This document shows positions 1 to 10,545 of a stretch of DNA of 64,000 nt, in pieces. The notes beneath the pieces were generated by a model that saw only the letters and a list, made by a program, of their open reading frames with translations, was not told the DNA's origin and ran no database searches. The position numbers and the translations under genes were made by a program. The stretch lies in NCBI RefSeq assembly GCF_020037125.1, contig NZ_JAIQDG010000004.1:1-64000 (forward strand). Reading direction: 5' to 3'. The stretch comes from Myxococcus sp. RHSTA-1-4 (GTDB lineage Bacteria; Myxococcota; Myxococcia; Myxococcales; Myxococcaceae). The number at the start of each line of letters is the position of its first letter. Positions within the stretch are counted from its first letter, which is position 1.

Positions 1-74
1 TTGCCGTGGTCCACGTGTCCGATCGTGCCGATGTTCACGTGGGGCTTGCTACGGTCGAACTTCTCCTTGGCCAT
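1..74 (-). CDS. tuf: Elongation factor Tu, N-terminal fragment (truncated by window edge)
   Basis: Only the first 24 codons lie inside the window. The reverse strand starts ATG at 74 and reads [10 protein letters not shown], then [13 protein letters not shown], the beginning of the EF-Tu G1 (P-loop) region. EF-Tu is the GTPase that brings aminoacyl-tRNA to the ribosome. A GAGGAGAGG Shine-Dalgarno stretch lies just upstream. It is the last gene of the rpsL-rpsG-fusA-tuf order and sits 141 bp after fusA. The gene continues beyond position 1. Confidence 0.95.
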   Translation of the reverse strand, partial: MAKEKFDRSKPHVNIGTIGHVDHG

Positions 75-215
75 GACCTCTCCTCGCGGGGCAGCCGGTC
101 AGCGACCCGGCGCGTTTCGAATTCCGGAAAACAACTGCGAAGGTGCTGCGTCCTGCTCCAAACCTGCAGCCACGTCAACTGAAATCGCCCGGCCGGCGTC
201 CCGCCAGGCGCCACG

Positions 216-2291
<2,076 letters not shown>

Positions 2292-2380
2292 GACTCAATA
2301 CCTTTCCGAAGGAAGCGGGCGGGCCTTCAGGCCTCCTCACCCACCGGCCGGACGATTTCAGAGAACCTGATTCAACTAAC

Positions 2381-2415
2381 AAAACCGCCCGGATGCAGCA
2401 TCTGCATCCGGGCGG
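2381..2415 (-). terminator. Strong rho-independent terminator-like hairpin between rpsG and fusA
   Basis: A perfect 14-bp inverted repeat occupies 2385-2398 and 2402-2415 with a 3-nt loop. On the minus strand (the direction of the operon) it is followed at once by TTTTGTTAGTTG. GC-rich stem plus U-tract is the form of an intrinsic terminator. It lies 22 bp after the rpsG stop and 90 bp before the fusA start, so it is intra-operonic and may partly terminate or attenuate the transcript. Confidence 0.75.
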
Positions 2416-2436
2416 CAACCGCGAAGCCCCGAGGGC

Positions 2437-2907
2437 CTACCAGCGGTAGTGAGCGAAGGCCTTGTTGGCCTCCGCCATCTTGTGCGTGTCTTCACGCTTC
2501 TTCACCGCGTTGCCGCGGTTGTTGGCGGCGTCCATGATCTCGCCGGCCAGCTTCTCCTGCATGGTCTTCTCACCACGGGCCTTGGCGTAGCTGATGATCC
2601 AGCGCATGCCGAGGGCGACGCGGCGGTCCTGACGGACCTCGACGGGCACCTGGTAGGTGGCGCCACCGACGCGGCGGCTCTTGACCTCCAGCACCGGCTT
2701 GACGTTGTCGAGGGCCTTCTTGAAGGTCTTGAGGGGGTCCTCCTTCGCGCGCTCCTCGATGAGGGCGAAGGCGCCGTAGCACACGCCCTCCGCGATGGAC
2801 TTCTTCCCCTTCCGCATCAGGTCGTTGACGAACTTGGTGACGAGCCGGTCCTGGAACTTCGGATCCGGGAGAATCTTGCGCTTGGCGACTACGCGACGGC
2901 GAGGCAT
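2437..2907 (-). CDS. rpsG: 30S ribosomal protein S7
   Basis: The product is 156 aa with the family N-terminus [18 protein letters not shown], the conserved LMRKGKKS and VEVRQDRR regions, and the usual length. S7 nucleates assembly of the 30S head by binding the 3' domain of 16S rRNA and contacts the E site; in many bacteria it autoregulates the str operon translationally. It lies 154 bp after rpsL on the same strand, the canonical str-operon order. That spacer is long for this operon and carries no gene I can see. Confidence 0.97.
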   Translation of the reverse strand: MPRRRVVAKRKILPDPKFQDRLVTKFVNDLMRKGKKSIAEGVCYGAFALIEERAKEDPLKTFKKALDNVKPVLEVKSRRVGGATYQVPVEVRQDRRVALGMRWIISYAKARGEKTMQEKLAGEIMDAANNRGNAVKKREDTHKMAEANKAFAHYRW

Positions 2908-3061
2908 CTCTTCTCTCTTCCCTTACGCCCCACTCCCCTCTCGGAGAGCATTCAACGGGGCTTCATGAACCGCTGTGAGGAACTGCCAGGGACGCTCCCC
3001 AGGGTGCGGGGCGAGACGTCCGACGAAACTGCGAAACGAAGGTGGTCCGCGTGACGAGCGA

Positions 3062-3433
3062 TCAGCTCGGACGCTTGGCGCCGTACTTGGAGCGGCCCTG
3101 CTTGCGGCCCGCCACGCCCACGGAGTCCAGCGTGCCACGGATGATGTGGTAGCGGACGCCCGGGAGGTCCTTCACACGGCCGCCGCGAATCATCACCACC
3201 GAGTGCTCCTGGAGGTTGTGACCCACGCCGGGGATGTAGGACGTGACCTCGATCCCGTTGGTCAGACGAACACGGGCCACCTTGCGGAGGGCCGAGTTCG
3301 GCTTCTTCGGGGTCGTGGTGTACACGCGCGTGCACACGCCACGCTTCTGGGGGGACTCCTTGAGGGCCGGGCTCTTGCCCTTGATGACGAGCTTCTCGCG
3401 GCCCTTGCGAACCAGCTGGCTGATGGTCGGCAA
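3062..3433 (-). CDS. rpsL: 30S ribosomal protein S12
   Basis: The product is 123 aa, beginning [15 protein letters not shown]12 lies at the decoding centre and controls fidelity. The two classical streptomycin-determinant segments are wild type: TPKKPNSAL (lysine near position 43) and GGRVKDLPG (lysine near 88). It is the first gene of the str operon, with a strong promoter 84-111 nt upstream and a leader of about 75 nt. Confidence 0.98.
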   Translation of the reverse strand: MPTISQLVRKGREKLVIKGKSPALKESPQKRGVCTRVYTTTPKKPNSALRKVARVRLTNGIEVTSYIPGVGHNLQEHSVVMIRGGRVKDLPGVRYHIIRGTLDSVGVAGRKQGRSKYGAKRPS

Positions 3434-3516
3434 CTGATACCTCTTCTTCGGGTTTGGCCGCCGCCAGAGACACGAGGCGGCGCATATCTACCTACAGGAC
3501 TACGGAAAGGGCCGCG

Positions 3517-3544
3517 AGTATAGGGAGGGACCCCTCCGTGTCAA
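3517..3544 (-). promoter_or_regulatory. Sigma70-type promoter of the str operon with a palindromic spacer
   Basis: On the minus strand there is a perfect -35 TTGACA (3544-3539), a 16-bp spacer and a -10 TATACT (3522-3517). The predicted start of transcription is near 3510, about 75 nt before rpsL. The spacer contains a perfect 6-bp inverted repeat, GGAGGG-GT-CCCTCC (3524-3537), lying between the two promoter boxes where a dimeric repressor or spacer-sensing activator could bind. The promoter call is strong; the operator reading is inference. Confidence 0.8.
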
Positions 3545-3659
3545 GCACGGCCTGACCCTTGCCTATGAACCGGCAGAGGTCCGCGGGTCCATTCCCCGAC
3601 ACCCGAGAGGCCGGAGCATGGCTGCTCTACAGCGGGGCGCGGCTCTACTCCGGGTGAGG

Positions 3660-4154
3660 CTAGAAGTCGAGGACCATCACGATGGCGTCCTCACCCTCGT
3701 CCACGTAGTAGTTCGGCCGGACGCCCACCGGCCGGAAGCCCAGCGAGCGGTAGAGCTGGAGGGCCGCCTCATTGCTGCGGCGCACCTCCAGGGTGGCGAG
3801 CGTGCAGTGCCGGGCCTTCCCCCGGGCCAGCACCTCGTCCATCACCGCCCGGGCCACCCCCCGGCGCCGGTGCTCCGGCGCGGTGGCCACGTTCAGCACG
3901 TGGACCTCGTCGTGGACGATCCAGAAGATGGCGAGCCCCAGCAGCACCGGGGCGCCCGCCCCCCGCTCCTCCTCCACCAGGAGGATGGTGGACCACTCGT
4001 GCTGCAGCTCCCGCTGGAGCAATTCCGGCGACCACGGGTTCTTGAAGGACTGCTTCTCCAGCGCCATCACCGCCGGCATGTCCTCCACCGTCATCTGGCG
4101 GATGAGGAAGTCATGCTTCGCCCTCGGCGCGGAGTCGTCGCGCATCCGCCTCAT
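3660..4154 (-). CDS. rimI: Ribosomal protein S18-alanine N-acetyltransferase (RimI-like GNAT)
   Basis: This 164-aa GNAT-fold protein carries the acetyl-CoA pyrophosphate-binding loop HRRRGVARAVM (Q/R-x-x-G-x-G/A) and the RimI-type segments RSNEAALQLYRSLGF and PNYYVDEGEDA. In characterised members it acetylates the N-terminal alanine of ribosomal protein S18. Its start ATG at 4154 overlaps the stop of the upstream chaperone-like gene (ATGA), so the two are translationally coupled. It sits just ahead of the str operon promoter. Another GNAT N-acetyltransferase specificity cannot be excluded. Confidence 0.85.
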   Translation of the reverse strand: MRRMRDDSAPRAKHDFLIRQMTVEDMPAVMALEKQSFKNPWSPELLQRELQHEWSTILLVEEERGAGAPVLLGLAIFWIVHDEVHVLNVATAPEHRRRGVARAVMDEVLARGKARHCTLATLEVRRSNEAALQLYRSLGFRPVGVRPNYYVDEGEDAIVMVLDF

Positions 4155-4849
4155 CGCCGCGCCTCCCGGGTGAAGGGGGCCACGCGGCGCACCTGCGCCG
4201 AGGCCCGCACCTGCGCCAACTCCTCCGCCGCCAGCGCTCCGTAACGCTCCCTCACCAGCTTCTCCCGAATGGCGGCGCGCACCGACTCGTAGTCCGCCGG
4301 GTACTCGTTCACGTGCTGCTCGTAGTGGCGCCGGACCTCCGTCTCGCCCACCTGGGCCCGGAGCCGGATGCGGCTGTCGAGGATGCGCTCCGCCCTCAAG
4401 CCCCGGGCCAGCACCCCCTCCAGCTCCTCCTGAGACACGTCATGCGCGGCGAGGAAGCGCCGCAGGGCCGCCTCGCCCCCGACGCGGGCCTGGAACGCGA
4501 CCAGCCGCGCCTGCACCTCCGTGGGCTCGGCGGGGAACGCCTGGAGGCGGTCCGCGTTCAGCACCTGGAGCCGCTGGTTGATGATCAGCTCCAGGGCCCC
4601 CCGGAGCGTGTCCTCGTCGAGCGGAGCCTCCAGGGCCTGTACGCCTCCCCGCTGCACGAGCGCCACCCGGGCCTCGAACCGCAGCTCGCTCAGCGTGAGC
4701 ACCTGTCCCTCGACGACGGCGACCACACGGTCGACGACCCGGCCCCCGGCCTCGGGGGGGGGCTCGGCCCGGGCCCCCACGGCGGGCGCGAGCAGGAGCC
4801 AGCCCGCCAGCCACAGGGTCCCCGCTCCAACCTGGCGCGGCGCTGACAT
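4151..4849 (-). CDS. SurA N-terminal-like periplasmic chaperone without a PPIase domain
   Basis: A signal peptide (hydrophobic core [19 protein letters not shown]) precedes [19 protein letters not shown], the hallmark N-terminal strand/helix of SurA/PpiC-type chaperones, and then a helical core with a C-terminal return helix. There is no parvulin domain: the protein ends near 232 residues where SurA would have one or two PPIase repeats. It would act in the periplasm on outer-membrane proteins or lipoproteins. ATG 4849 is chosen because it starts directly before the signal peptide; an in-frame ATG at 4861 adds four residues and is also possible. It is coupled to rimI by a 4-nt overlap. Confidence 0.75.
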   Translation of the reverse strand: MSAPRQVGAGTLWLAGWLLLAPAVGARAEPPPEAGGRVVDRVVAVVEGQVLTLSELRFEARVALVQRGGVQALEAPLDEDTLRGALELIINQRLQVLNADRLQAFPAEPTEVQARLVAFQARVGGEAALRRFLAAHDVSQEELEGVLARGLRAERILDSRIRLRAQVGETEVRRHYEQHVNEYPADYESVRAAIREKLVRERYGALAAEELAQVRASAQVRRVAPFTREARR

Positions 4850-4963
4850 GGCCTCCCTCATCTTCTTCCGGCGACTTTATACATCTTCCGCCAACCGGAC
4901 ACTCCGTGCTGGCGCGCTCCCACCGGCTGGTTACGTTCAGTCAGGTACATCAGGCGGGAACAA

Positions 4964-6130
4964 ATGGCGGACGACTATTATCAGATTCTCGGCGTCGACC
5001 GGACGGCCTCCGCGGAGGACGTGAAGAAGGCGTACCGCAAGCTCGCGCGCAAGTACCACCCGGACGTCAATCCGGGGAACAAGGCGGCCGAGGACAAGTT
5101 CAAGCAGGTCAGCTCGGCCTTCGAGGTGCTGTCGGACCCGAAGAAGCGCAAGCTCTACGACGAGTTCGGCCCCGACGCGGAGAAGATCGGCTTCGACGAG
5201 AAGAAGGCGGAGGCCTACCGCGCCTACAAGTCCGCGGCCTCGAGCGGCGGCGCGGGCGGCATCCCCTTCGGCGCCGAGGGCTTCGACCTGGGCGACCTCT
5301 TCAGCGACCTCTTTGGCGGACGGGGCGGCGGCGCGGGCTTCGGAGGGGTGGACCCCAACGATTTCATGGGCGGCCGGCGGGGCCGGAGCGCGGGGCCAGA
5401 GCGCGGCGAGGACCTGGCGGCCCGCGTCCAGCTCTCCCTGGCGGAGGCCGTGTCGGGCACGGAGCGGACCCTCTCCCTCAGCCGGCCCGGGCGCTGCTCG
5501 GCGTGCAGCGGCCGGGGGGACTCCGGGCGCATGGGCACCTGTCCCACCTGTTCCGGCACCGGCAGGGCCCGCAGGGCGGGCCTGTTCGGGGGCAATGCCG
5601 TGTGCCCCAACTGCCAGGGCACCGGGCGGGCCCTGGAGGCCTGCCCCCAGTGCGGCGGCTCCGGAATCAAGGAGGAGTCCACCCGGCTGACGGTGAAGAT
5701 TCCCGCCGGGGTGCAGACGGGCTCCAAGGTGCGGCTGGCCGGACAGGGCGCCGCCGGCTCCCGGGGCGGTCCTCCGGGCGACCTCTACATCGAGACGGAG
5801 GTCGCCGATCACCCCCTGGTGCGCCGCGAGGGGGACGACCTGCACATCGACCTGCCGGTGACGGTACCCGAGGCGCTCCTGGGCGCTGACGTGCGCGTGC
5901 CCACCTTCCAGGGTGAGGTGACGGTGAAGGTGCCCCCGGGGTCGCAGTCCGGACGGCGCATGCGCCTGAAGGGGCGTGGCGTCCCCTCCCTCAAGGGCGG
6001 TTCACCGGGCGACCTCTACCTGCACCTCCAGGTCAAGGTCCCCGAGGAAGCCACCGACGAGGCCCGGGCCGCCGCCGAGGCACTCTCTCGCGCCTACCGG
6101 GGAGATGTCCGCCGGGAGCTGACGCTCTGA
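4964..6130 (+). CDS. dnaJ: Chaperone protein DnaJ
   Basis: This is a 388-aa class I J-protein that stimulates DnaK ATP hydrolysis and delivers clients. The J domain (residues about 4-70) has the HPD motif in [10 protein letters not shown] Gly/Phe-rich linker follows ([11 protein letters not shown]), then four zinc-binding CxxCxGxG repeats ([32 protein letters not shown]) and the two C-terminal beta-sandwich client-binding domains. Start ATG 4964 gives the family start [11 protein letters not shown]. No dnaK or grpE is adjacent, so this may be one of several DnaJ paralogues. Confidence 0.93.
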   Translation: MADDYYQILGVDRTASAEDVKKAYRKLARKYHPDVNPGNKAAEDKFKQVSSAFEVLSDPKKRKLYDEFGPDAEKIGFDEKKAEAYRAYKSAASSGGAGGIPFGAEGFDLGDLFSDLFGGRGGGAGFGGVDPNDFMGGRRGRSAGPERGEDLAARVQLSLAEAVSGTERTLSLSRPGRCSACSGRGDSGRMGTCPTCSGTGRARRAGLFGGNAVCPNCQGTGRALEACPQCGGSGIKEESTRLTVKIPAGVQTGSKVRLAGQGAAGSRGGPPGDLYIETEVADHPLVRREGDDLHIDLPVTVPEALLGADVRVPTFQGEVTVKVPPGSQSGRRMRLKGRGVPSLKGGSPGDLYLHLQVKVPEEATDEARAAAEALSRAYRGDVRRELTL

Positions 6131-6218
6131 CCCTCTTGTCTCTTGTCCCGGGCGCCGCCACGGCATAGACGGCGCCTCCCACCTTCACGCTTCCGCAGGA
6201 AACGGAGCAGACGCGCAC

Positions 6219-6947
6219 ATGGGCCTCTTCGACATCTTCACGGGCGGCTCGGGCCCGGACAAAGCCCTCAAGCTCAAGCCCAGGGTGACCCAGAAGTACG
6301 GGGACCCCTCGACGCGGCAGAAGGCCATCGAGCAGCTCGGGGAGATGCGCATTCCCGAGGCCGTCGGCGTGTTGCTCAGCCGCTTCACCATCACCGTGGA
6401 CCCGCTCACCACGGACGCGGACGAGAAGGAGCGCACGTTCGACCTCATCAAGGGCTTCGGCCAGGAGGCCGTGCCCCCCATCATCGACTTCCTCCGCACC
6501 AGTGAGCAGGCCGCGTCCTGGGCCCTGCGGCTGCTGGGGGACCTCGTTCCCGAGGACCAGGTCATCGCCACCTGCGTGAGCGCGCTCCAGCACCTGTCCG
6601 CCCACTACACGCGAAACCCGGAAAAGAAGGTCGTCCTCCTCCACCACGTCACCGGGAAGCAGGACCCGCGCATTCCCCCGGCGGTGATGCCCTTCCTGGA
6701 GGACATGGGGGACGACGTGAAGATCGCCGCCCTCAAGGCGCTCGGCTCCTTCAAGTACGAGCCGGCGCGCGAGCCCATGCTGAAGCTGCTCACCGCCGAG
6801 GACACGGCCCGCCGGGTGCAGACCGCCGCCCTGGCCGCGCTCGCCGAGGCGGGGTTCTCCGCGGACGGCTACCGCGAGAAGGTGGAGCCGCTCCTGGTGG
6901 AGCCGTACACCCTGGGTCAGGACGGCCGCATCCAGCGCCGGGCCTGA
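6219..6947 (+). CDS. HEAT-repeat protein
   Basis: This 242-aa soluble protein is built of helical HEAT-like pairs, for example QKAIEQLGEMRIPEAVGVLL, AVPPIIDFLRTSEQAASWALR and DVKIAALKALGSFKYEPARE. There is no signal peptide or catalytic motif. HEAT arrays are protein-interaction scaffolds; the partner is unknown. It lies 88 bp after dnaJ and 99 bp before a hybrid kinase on the same strand, so co-transcription is possible. Function cannot be assigned from sequence. Confidence 0.75.
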   Translation: MGLFDIFTGGSGPDKALKLKPRVTQKYGDPSTRQKAIEQLGEMRIPEAVGVLLSRFTITVDPLTTDADEKERTFDLIKGFGQEAVPPIIDFLRTSEQAASWALRLLGDLVPEDQVIATCVSALQHLSAHYTRNPEKKVVLLHHVTGKQDPRIPPAVMPFLEDMGDDVKIAALKALGSFKYEPAREPMLKLLTAEDTARRVQTAALAALAEAGFSADGYREKVEPLLVEPYTLGQDGRIQRRA

Positions 6948-7046
6948 GGCGGGCCTGTCGGGCAGGCGACACGGCCAGTGTCCTCCGGAAGGCCCCTTCA
7001 GCGGGGGCCGTTCCCACGCGCGCGGGACTTGAAGCAGGATTCCAAC

Positions 7047-8735
7047 GTGCGCTCGAAGAAGAAGGGGCCGCTGGCCGAAGTCGTACCGCTGCGTCCCGTC
7101 GCGAAGAAGCCCGCCCGGCGGGCGGTGAAGCCGGCCCCGCCGGTGGATGCCGACGCCGCAAACCGCGCCCTGCTGGAGATGGCGCGCCACCTGACGGACA
7201 ACGCGGGGCCCACGGAGGCCCTGCGCTCCCACCTGCAGACCCTCCACGCGCTGCTGAAGCCGAAGGTCTGCTACGTGGCCCGCCACTTCCCCTCCCGTGA
7301 GCAGCTCCACGTCGAGCACGTGCGCGGCCGCTATGACGACCGCGTCACCGCCGCCGTCCCCGGCGAGGGCGTGGTGGGACGCGCCTTCTCCCAGAAGACG
7401 CTCCTGCGCGAGGCCGACACCGTGGCCGTCCCGCTGGAGGGCTCCCACGGCGTCACCGGCGTGCTGGTGGTGCTGGGCGCGCGGCGCGAGCCTTCCGACA
7501 CCCTGCTCCAGTCGCTGGCCGCCCAGCTCACCGCCGCCTACGAGGTGGCGCGCCTGCGCGACGACAGCGCCCGCCGCAACAAGGACCTGCAGACGGCCAT
7601 CGCCGGCCTCAAGAGCCTGGAGCAGAACCGCGAGGAGCTGCTCGGCAACGTCTCGCATGACTTGAAGAACCCGCTCACCACCATCAAGTCCTACCTGGCC
7701 ATGATGGGGCGCGAGAAGCTGGGGCCCCTGACGGACTCCCAGCGCCGCGCGGTGCAGATCTGCGACCGGAACTCGGACCGCATGCTGCGCATGGTGAATG
7801 ATTTGCTGCTCATGTCCCGGCTCCAGTCCGGGAAGATGCAGCTCAACCAGCGCCCCTTCGGCCTCAAGGCGGTGGCCGAAGAGGTGGTGCGCGGCCTGGG
7901 CGCCCTCGCGGAGCACTGCAAGGTGCGGGTGGTGATTCCGCCCTGCTCCGAGGTCTTCGTCCGTGGAGACCGCGAGCGCATCGCCGAGGCCATCCACAAC
8001 CTCGTGGAGAACGGCATCCACCACAGCGAGGCGGACGACACCGTGGAGGTGCGCGTGTCCGCCGAGGACGGGCTGGCCACCCTGACGGTGAAGGACAGCG
8101 GCCCGGGCATGTCCGCCGAGGCGCTGGAGCACGTATTCGACGCCTTCTACCGGGCGCAGCCGGGCATGCCCCGGCCGCCGGGCGCGGGCCTGGGGCTGCC
8201 GCTGGTGGGGAAGATTGTCGCCCTGCACGGCGGGCGCATGGAGTCCTCCAGCGTGCTCGGCGAGGGGAGCACCTTCCAGATGGTGCTGCCCATGTTCGCC
8301 GGGGCCGTCAGCGCGCCGGACATCGCCCAGACGGCGCCCAAGTCCGGCGGCATCCTCCTGGTGGAGGACGACGCCGACTGCCGCGAGGTCCTCCAGCAGG
8401 TGCTGGAGCAGGAGGGCTACCGGGTGATGGCCACGTCGGGAGCCTCGGAGGCGCGCTCCATCCTGTCCCACATCCGCCCGGCCATGGTGCTGCTCGACCT
8501 GCGGCTGAGCGAGGAGGATGGGCGCTCGGTGCTGCGCTTCATCCGGGGCACCGAGTCGCTCGCCGACATCGTCGTGTACATCATCTCGGGAGCCAGCGAG
8601 ATGGCGTCCCTCACCTCGGGCCAGGGCCTGGAGCGCATCGACGGCTTCTTCGAGAAGCCGCTCCAGCTCCCCAAGCTGCTGGACACCGTGGCGGCGGTGG
8701 TGCGCCCCAGCCGCCGGGCACCGGCCGTACCCTGA
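7047..8735 (+). CDS. Hybrid sensor histidine kinase with GAF-like input and C-terminal receiver
   Basis: The product is cytoplasmic (562 aa, no membrane segment). After a basic N-terminus comes a GAF-like sensor region (about residues 35-185). A HisKA dimerisation helix follows with phospho-acceptor His204 in NVSHDLKNPL. The HATPase_c domain has an N box (NLVENGIHHS), G1 (DSGPGMS) and G2 (GAGLGLPLV). The C-terminal receiver has the acidic pocket VEDDAD and phospho-acceptor Asp484 in VLLDLRL. Phosphotransfer from His to the fused receiver, then to an unlinked partner, is the likely scheme. GTG 7047 is preferred; a longer in-frame GTG at 6978 adds 23 residues. No output regulator is adjacent. 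Confidence 0.87.
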   Translation: MRSKKKGPLAEVVPLRPVAKKPARRAVKPAPPVDADAANRALLEMARHLTDNAGPTEALRSHLQTLHALLKPKVCYVARHFPSREQLHVEHVRGRYDDRVTAAVPGEGVVGRAFSQKTLLREADTVAVPLEGSHGVTGVLVVLGARREPSDTLLQSLAAQLTAAYEVARLRDDSARRNKDLQTAIAGLKSLEQNREELLGNVSHDLKNPLTTIKSYLAMMGREKLGPLTDSQRRAVQICDRNSDRMLRMVNDLLLMSRLQSGKMQLNQRPFGLKAVAEEVVRGLGALAEHCKVRVVIPPCSEVFVRGDRERIAEAIHNLVENGIHHSEADDTVEVRVSAEDGLATLTVKDSGPGMSAEALEHVFDAFYRAQPGMPRPPGAGLGLPLVGKIVALHGGRMESSSVLGEGSTFQMVLPMFAGAVSAPDIAQTAPKSGGILLVEDDADCREVLQQVLEQEGYRVMATSGASEARSILSHIRPAMVLLDLRLSEEDGRSVLRFIRGTESLADIVVYIISGASEMASLTSGQGLERIDGFFEKPLQLPKLLDTVAAVVRPSRRAPAVP

Positions 8736-8810
8736 GTGACGGAAGAACCCCGGGCGCGAACAAGGGTGGCCGGAAGCCACCTCGGTTTGTCTAGTATCCC
8801 GCGCGTTCCC

Positions 8811-10532
8811 ATGAGCTCCTCCGTCTACTCCCGATACCGAGCCTCATTCGCCCAGGCGCTCGCCAGTGCCCTGGGCATGCCAGCCTCCGAGGTGGAGGCC
8901 CAGGTCAAGCCCGCCGAGCCGGCCCATGGTGACCTGAGCTTCGCCACCTTCCCCCTGGCCAAGGCCCAGAAGAAGGCGCCGCCCGCCATCGCGGCCGGGC
9001 TCGCCCAGTCGCTCAGCGTGCCGGGGCTGGACATCCAGGCGGTGGGCCCCTACGTCAACGCCCGCTTCCCCCCCCTGCCCTTCACGGCGGAGGTCATCGA
9101 CGCCGCGCGCTCGGCGGGCCTGGCCTACGGCGGAGACGCGGACGCGGGCCGCGGGAAGACGGTGGTCATCGACTACTCGTCGCCCAACATCGCCAAGCCC
9201 ATCGGCTTCCACCACATCCGCACCACGTTCCTCGGCCACTGCATCGCCAACATCTACCGGGCGCTGGGCTGGCGGGTGGAGGGCATCAACTACCTGGGTG
9301 ACTGGGGCAAGCAGTTCGGCCTCGTCGCGGTGGGCTTCCAGGAGTACGGCGACCCGGCGCGCATCGACGACATGGCGCACCTGGTGGAGGTGTACGTCAA
9401 GGCCAACAAGCGCGCCGAGGCGGAGCCCGCCTTCGACGAGAAGGCCCGCGAGTTCTTCCGCCGCATGGAGGCCGGTGACGCCAAGGCCCTGGAGCTCTGG
9501 AACCAGTTCCGGGAGACGAGCCTCAAGGGCTTCCGGCAGATCTACGCGCGGATGGGCATCGAGTTCGAGCACATCGAAGGCGAGAGCCGCTACCAGGGGA
9601 GGATGGACGCGGTCATCGACCAGATCGCGAAGAAGCCGGGCGTGAAGGAGTCGCAGGGCGCGCTGGTGGTGGACCTGCCCTACGCGGAGAACGAGCCGCC
9701 CATCCTGCTGAAGAAGAACGACGGCAGCACGCTGTACGCCACGCGCGACCTGGCCGCGGCGCAGGACCGGTACGAGCGTTTCCACTTCGACAAGTCGCTG
9801 TACGTCGTGGCGCAGGACCAGGCGCTCCACTTCCGCCAGGTCTTCCGCACCCTGAAGGAGATGGGCCTGCCCTGGGCGGACCGGGTGGTGCACGTGGCCT
9901 TCGGCCGCATCCACGGCATGAGCACGCGCAAGGGCCAGGTGGTGCAGCTCAACGACGTGCTGGACGAGGCGAAGGAGCGCGCCGCCGCCAAGGTGCGGGA
10001 GAACATCGAGGACGGCCGCATCCAGACGGCGGACGCGGACCAGCTCTCCGAGCAGATTGGCCTGGGCGCCATCGTCTTCGGCGACCTGAAGCACAAGCGC
10101 GCCAGCGACTACACCTTCGACTGGGACGAGGTGCTCAGCTTCGAGGGCCACACCGGCCCCTATCTCCAGTACGCGCACGCGCGCACCGTGAACGTGCTGC
10201 GCAGGGGCGGCGGCGCGCCGGCCACCTACGACGCGGCCCTGCTGACGCTCCCCGAGGAGCAGGCCCTGCTGCGCGAGCTGATGCGCCTGCCCGAGGTGGT
10301 GCGCGACGCGGCCGAGCAGTACGAGCCGAGCCTCGTCGCGCGCCTGCTGCTGGACGTGGCCGCCGCGTTCAGCCGCTACTACACGCTGGGCAACCAGGAG
10401 CGCGACAAACGCATCGTCCTGGACGGCAATGACGCGCTGCGTACCGCGCGGCTCGCCCTCACGGACGCGACGCGGGTTACGCTGGCCGCGGGATTGACGC
10501 TGCTGGGCATTCCGACGCCGGACAACATGTAG
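8811..10532 (+). CDS. argS: Arginyl-tRNA synthetase
   Basis: This is a 573-aa class I aminoacyl-tRNA synthetase that charges tRNA-Arg. Visible are the N-terminal Arg_tRNA_synt_N (tRNA D-loop) domain, the SSPNIAKPIGFHHIRTT segment at the position of the HIGH signature, the GINYLGDWGKQFG block, the KMSK-like segment GMSTRKG near residue 370, and a DALR anticodon-binding domain at the C-terminus. ATG 8811 gives MSSSVYSRYRASFAQAL; an in-frame GTG at 8736 would add an unconserved leader. It is followed 13 bp later by plsB. Confidence 0.95.
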   Translation: MSSSVYSRYRASFAQALASALGMPASEVEAQVKPAEPAHGDLSFATFPLAKAQKKAPPAIAAGLAQSLSVPGLDIQAVGPYVNARFPPLPFTAEVIDAARSAGLAYGGDADAGRGKTVVIDYSSPNIAKPIGFHHIRTTFLGHCIANIYRALGWRVEGINYLGDWGKQFGLVAVGFQEYGDPARIDDMAHLVEVYVKANKRAEAEPAFDEKAREFFRRMEAGDAKALELWNQFRETSLKGFRQIYARMGIEFEHIEGESRYQGRMDAVIDQIAKKPGVKESQGALVVDLPYAENEPPILLKKNDGSTLYATRDLAAAQDRYERFHFDKSLYVVAQDQALHFRQVFRTLKEMGLPWADRVVHVAFGRIHGMSTRKGQVVQLNDVLDEAKERAAAKVRENIEDGRIQTADADQLSEQIGLGAIVFGDLKHKRASDYTFDWDEVLSFEGHTGPYLQYAHARTVNVLRRGGGAPATYDAALLTLPEEQALLRELMRLPEVVRDAAEQYEPSLVARLLLDVAAAFSRYYTLGNQERDKRIVLDGNDALRTARLALTDATRVTLAAGLTLLGIPTPDNM

Positions 10533-10545
10533 CCGGGGGGCTAGC

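Noticed and set aside
4862-4963. Promoters between the SurA-like gene and dnaJ
   Set aside because: A TATAAA lies on the minus strand near 4879-4884 but the -35 region is poor; no heat-shock CIRCE inverted repeat was found.
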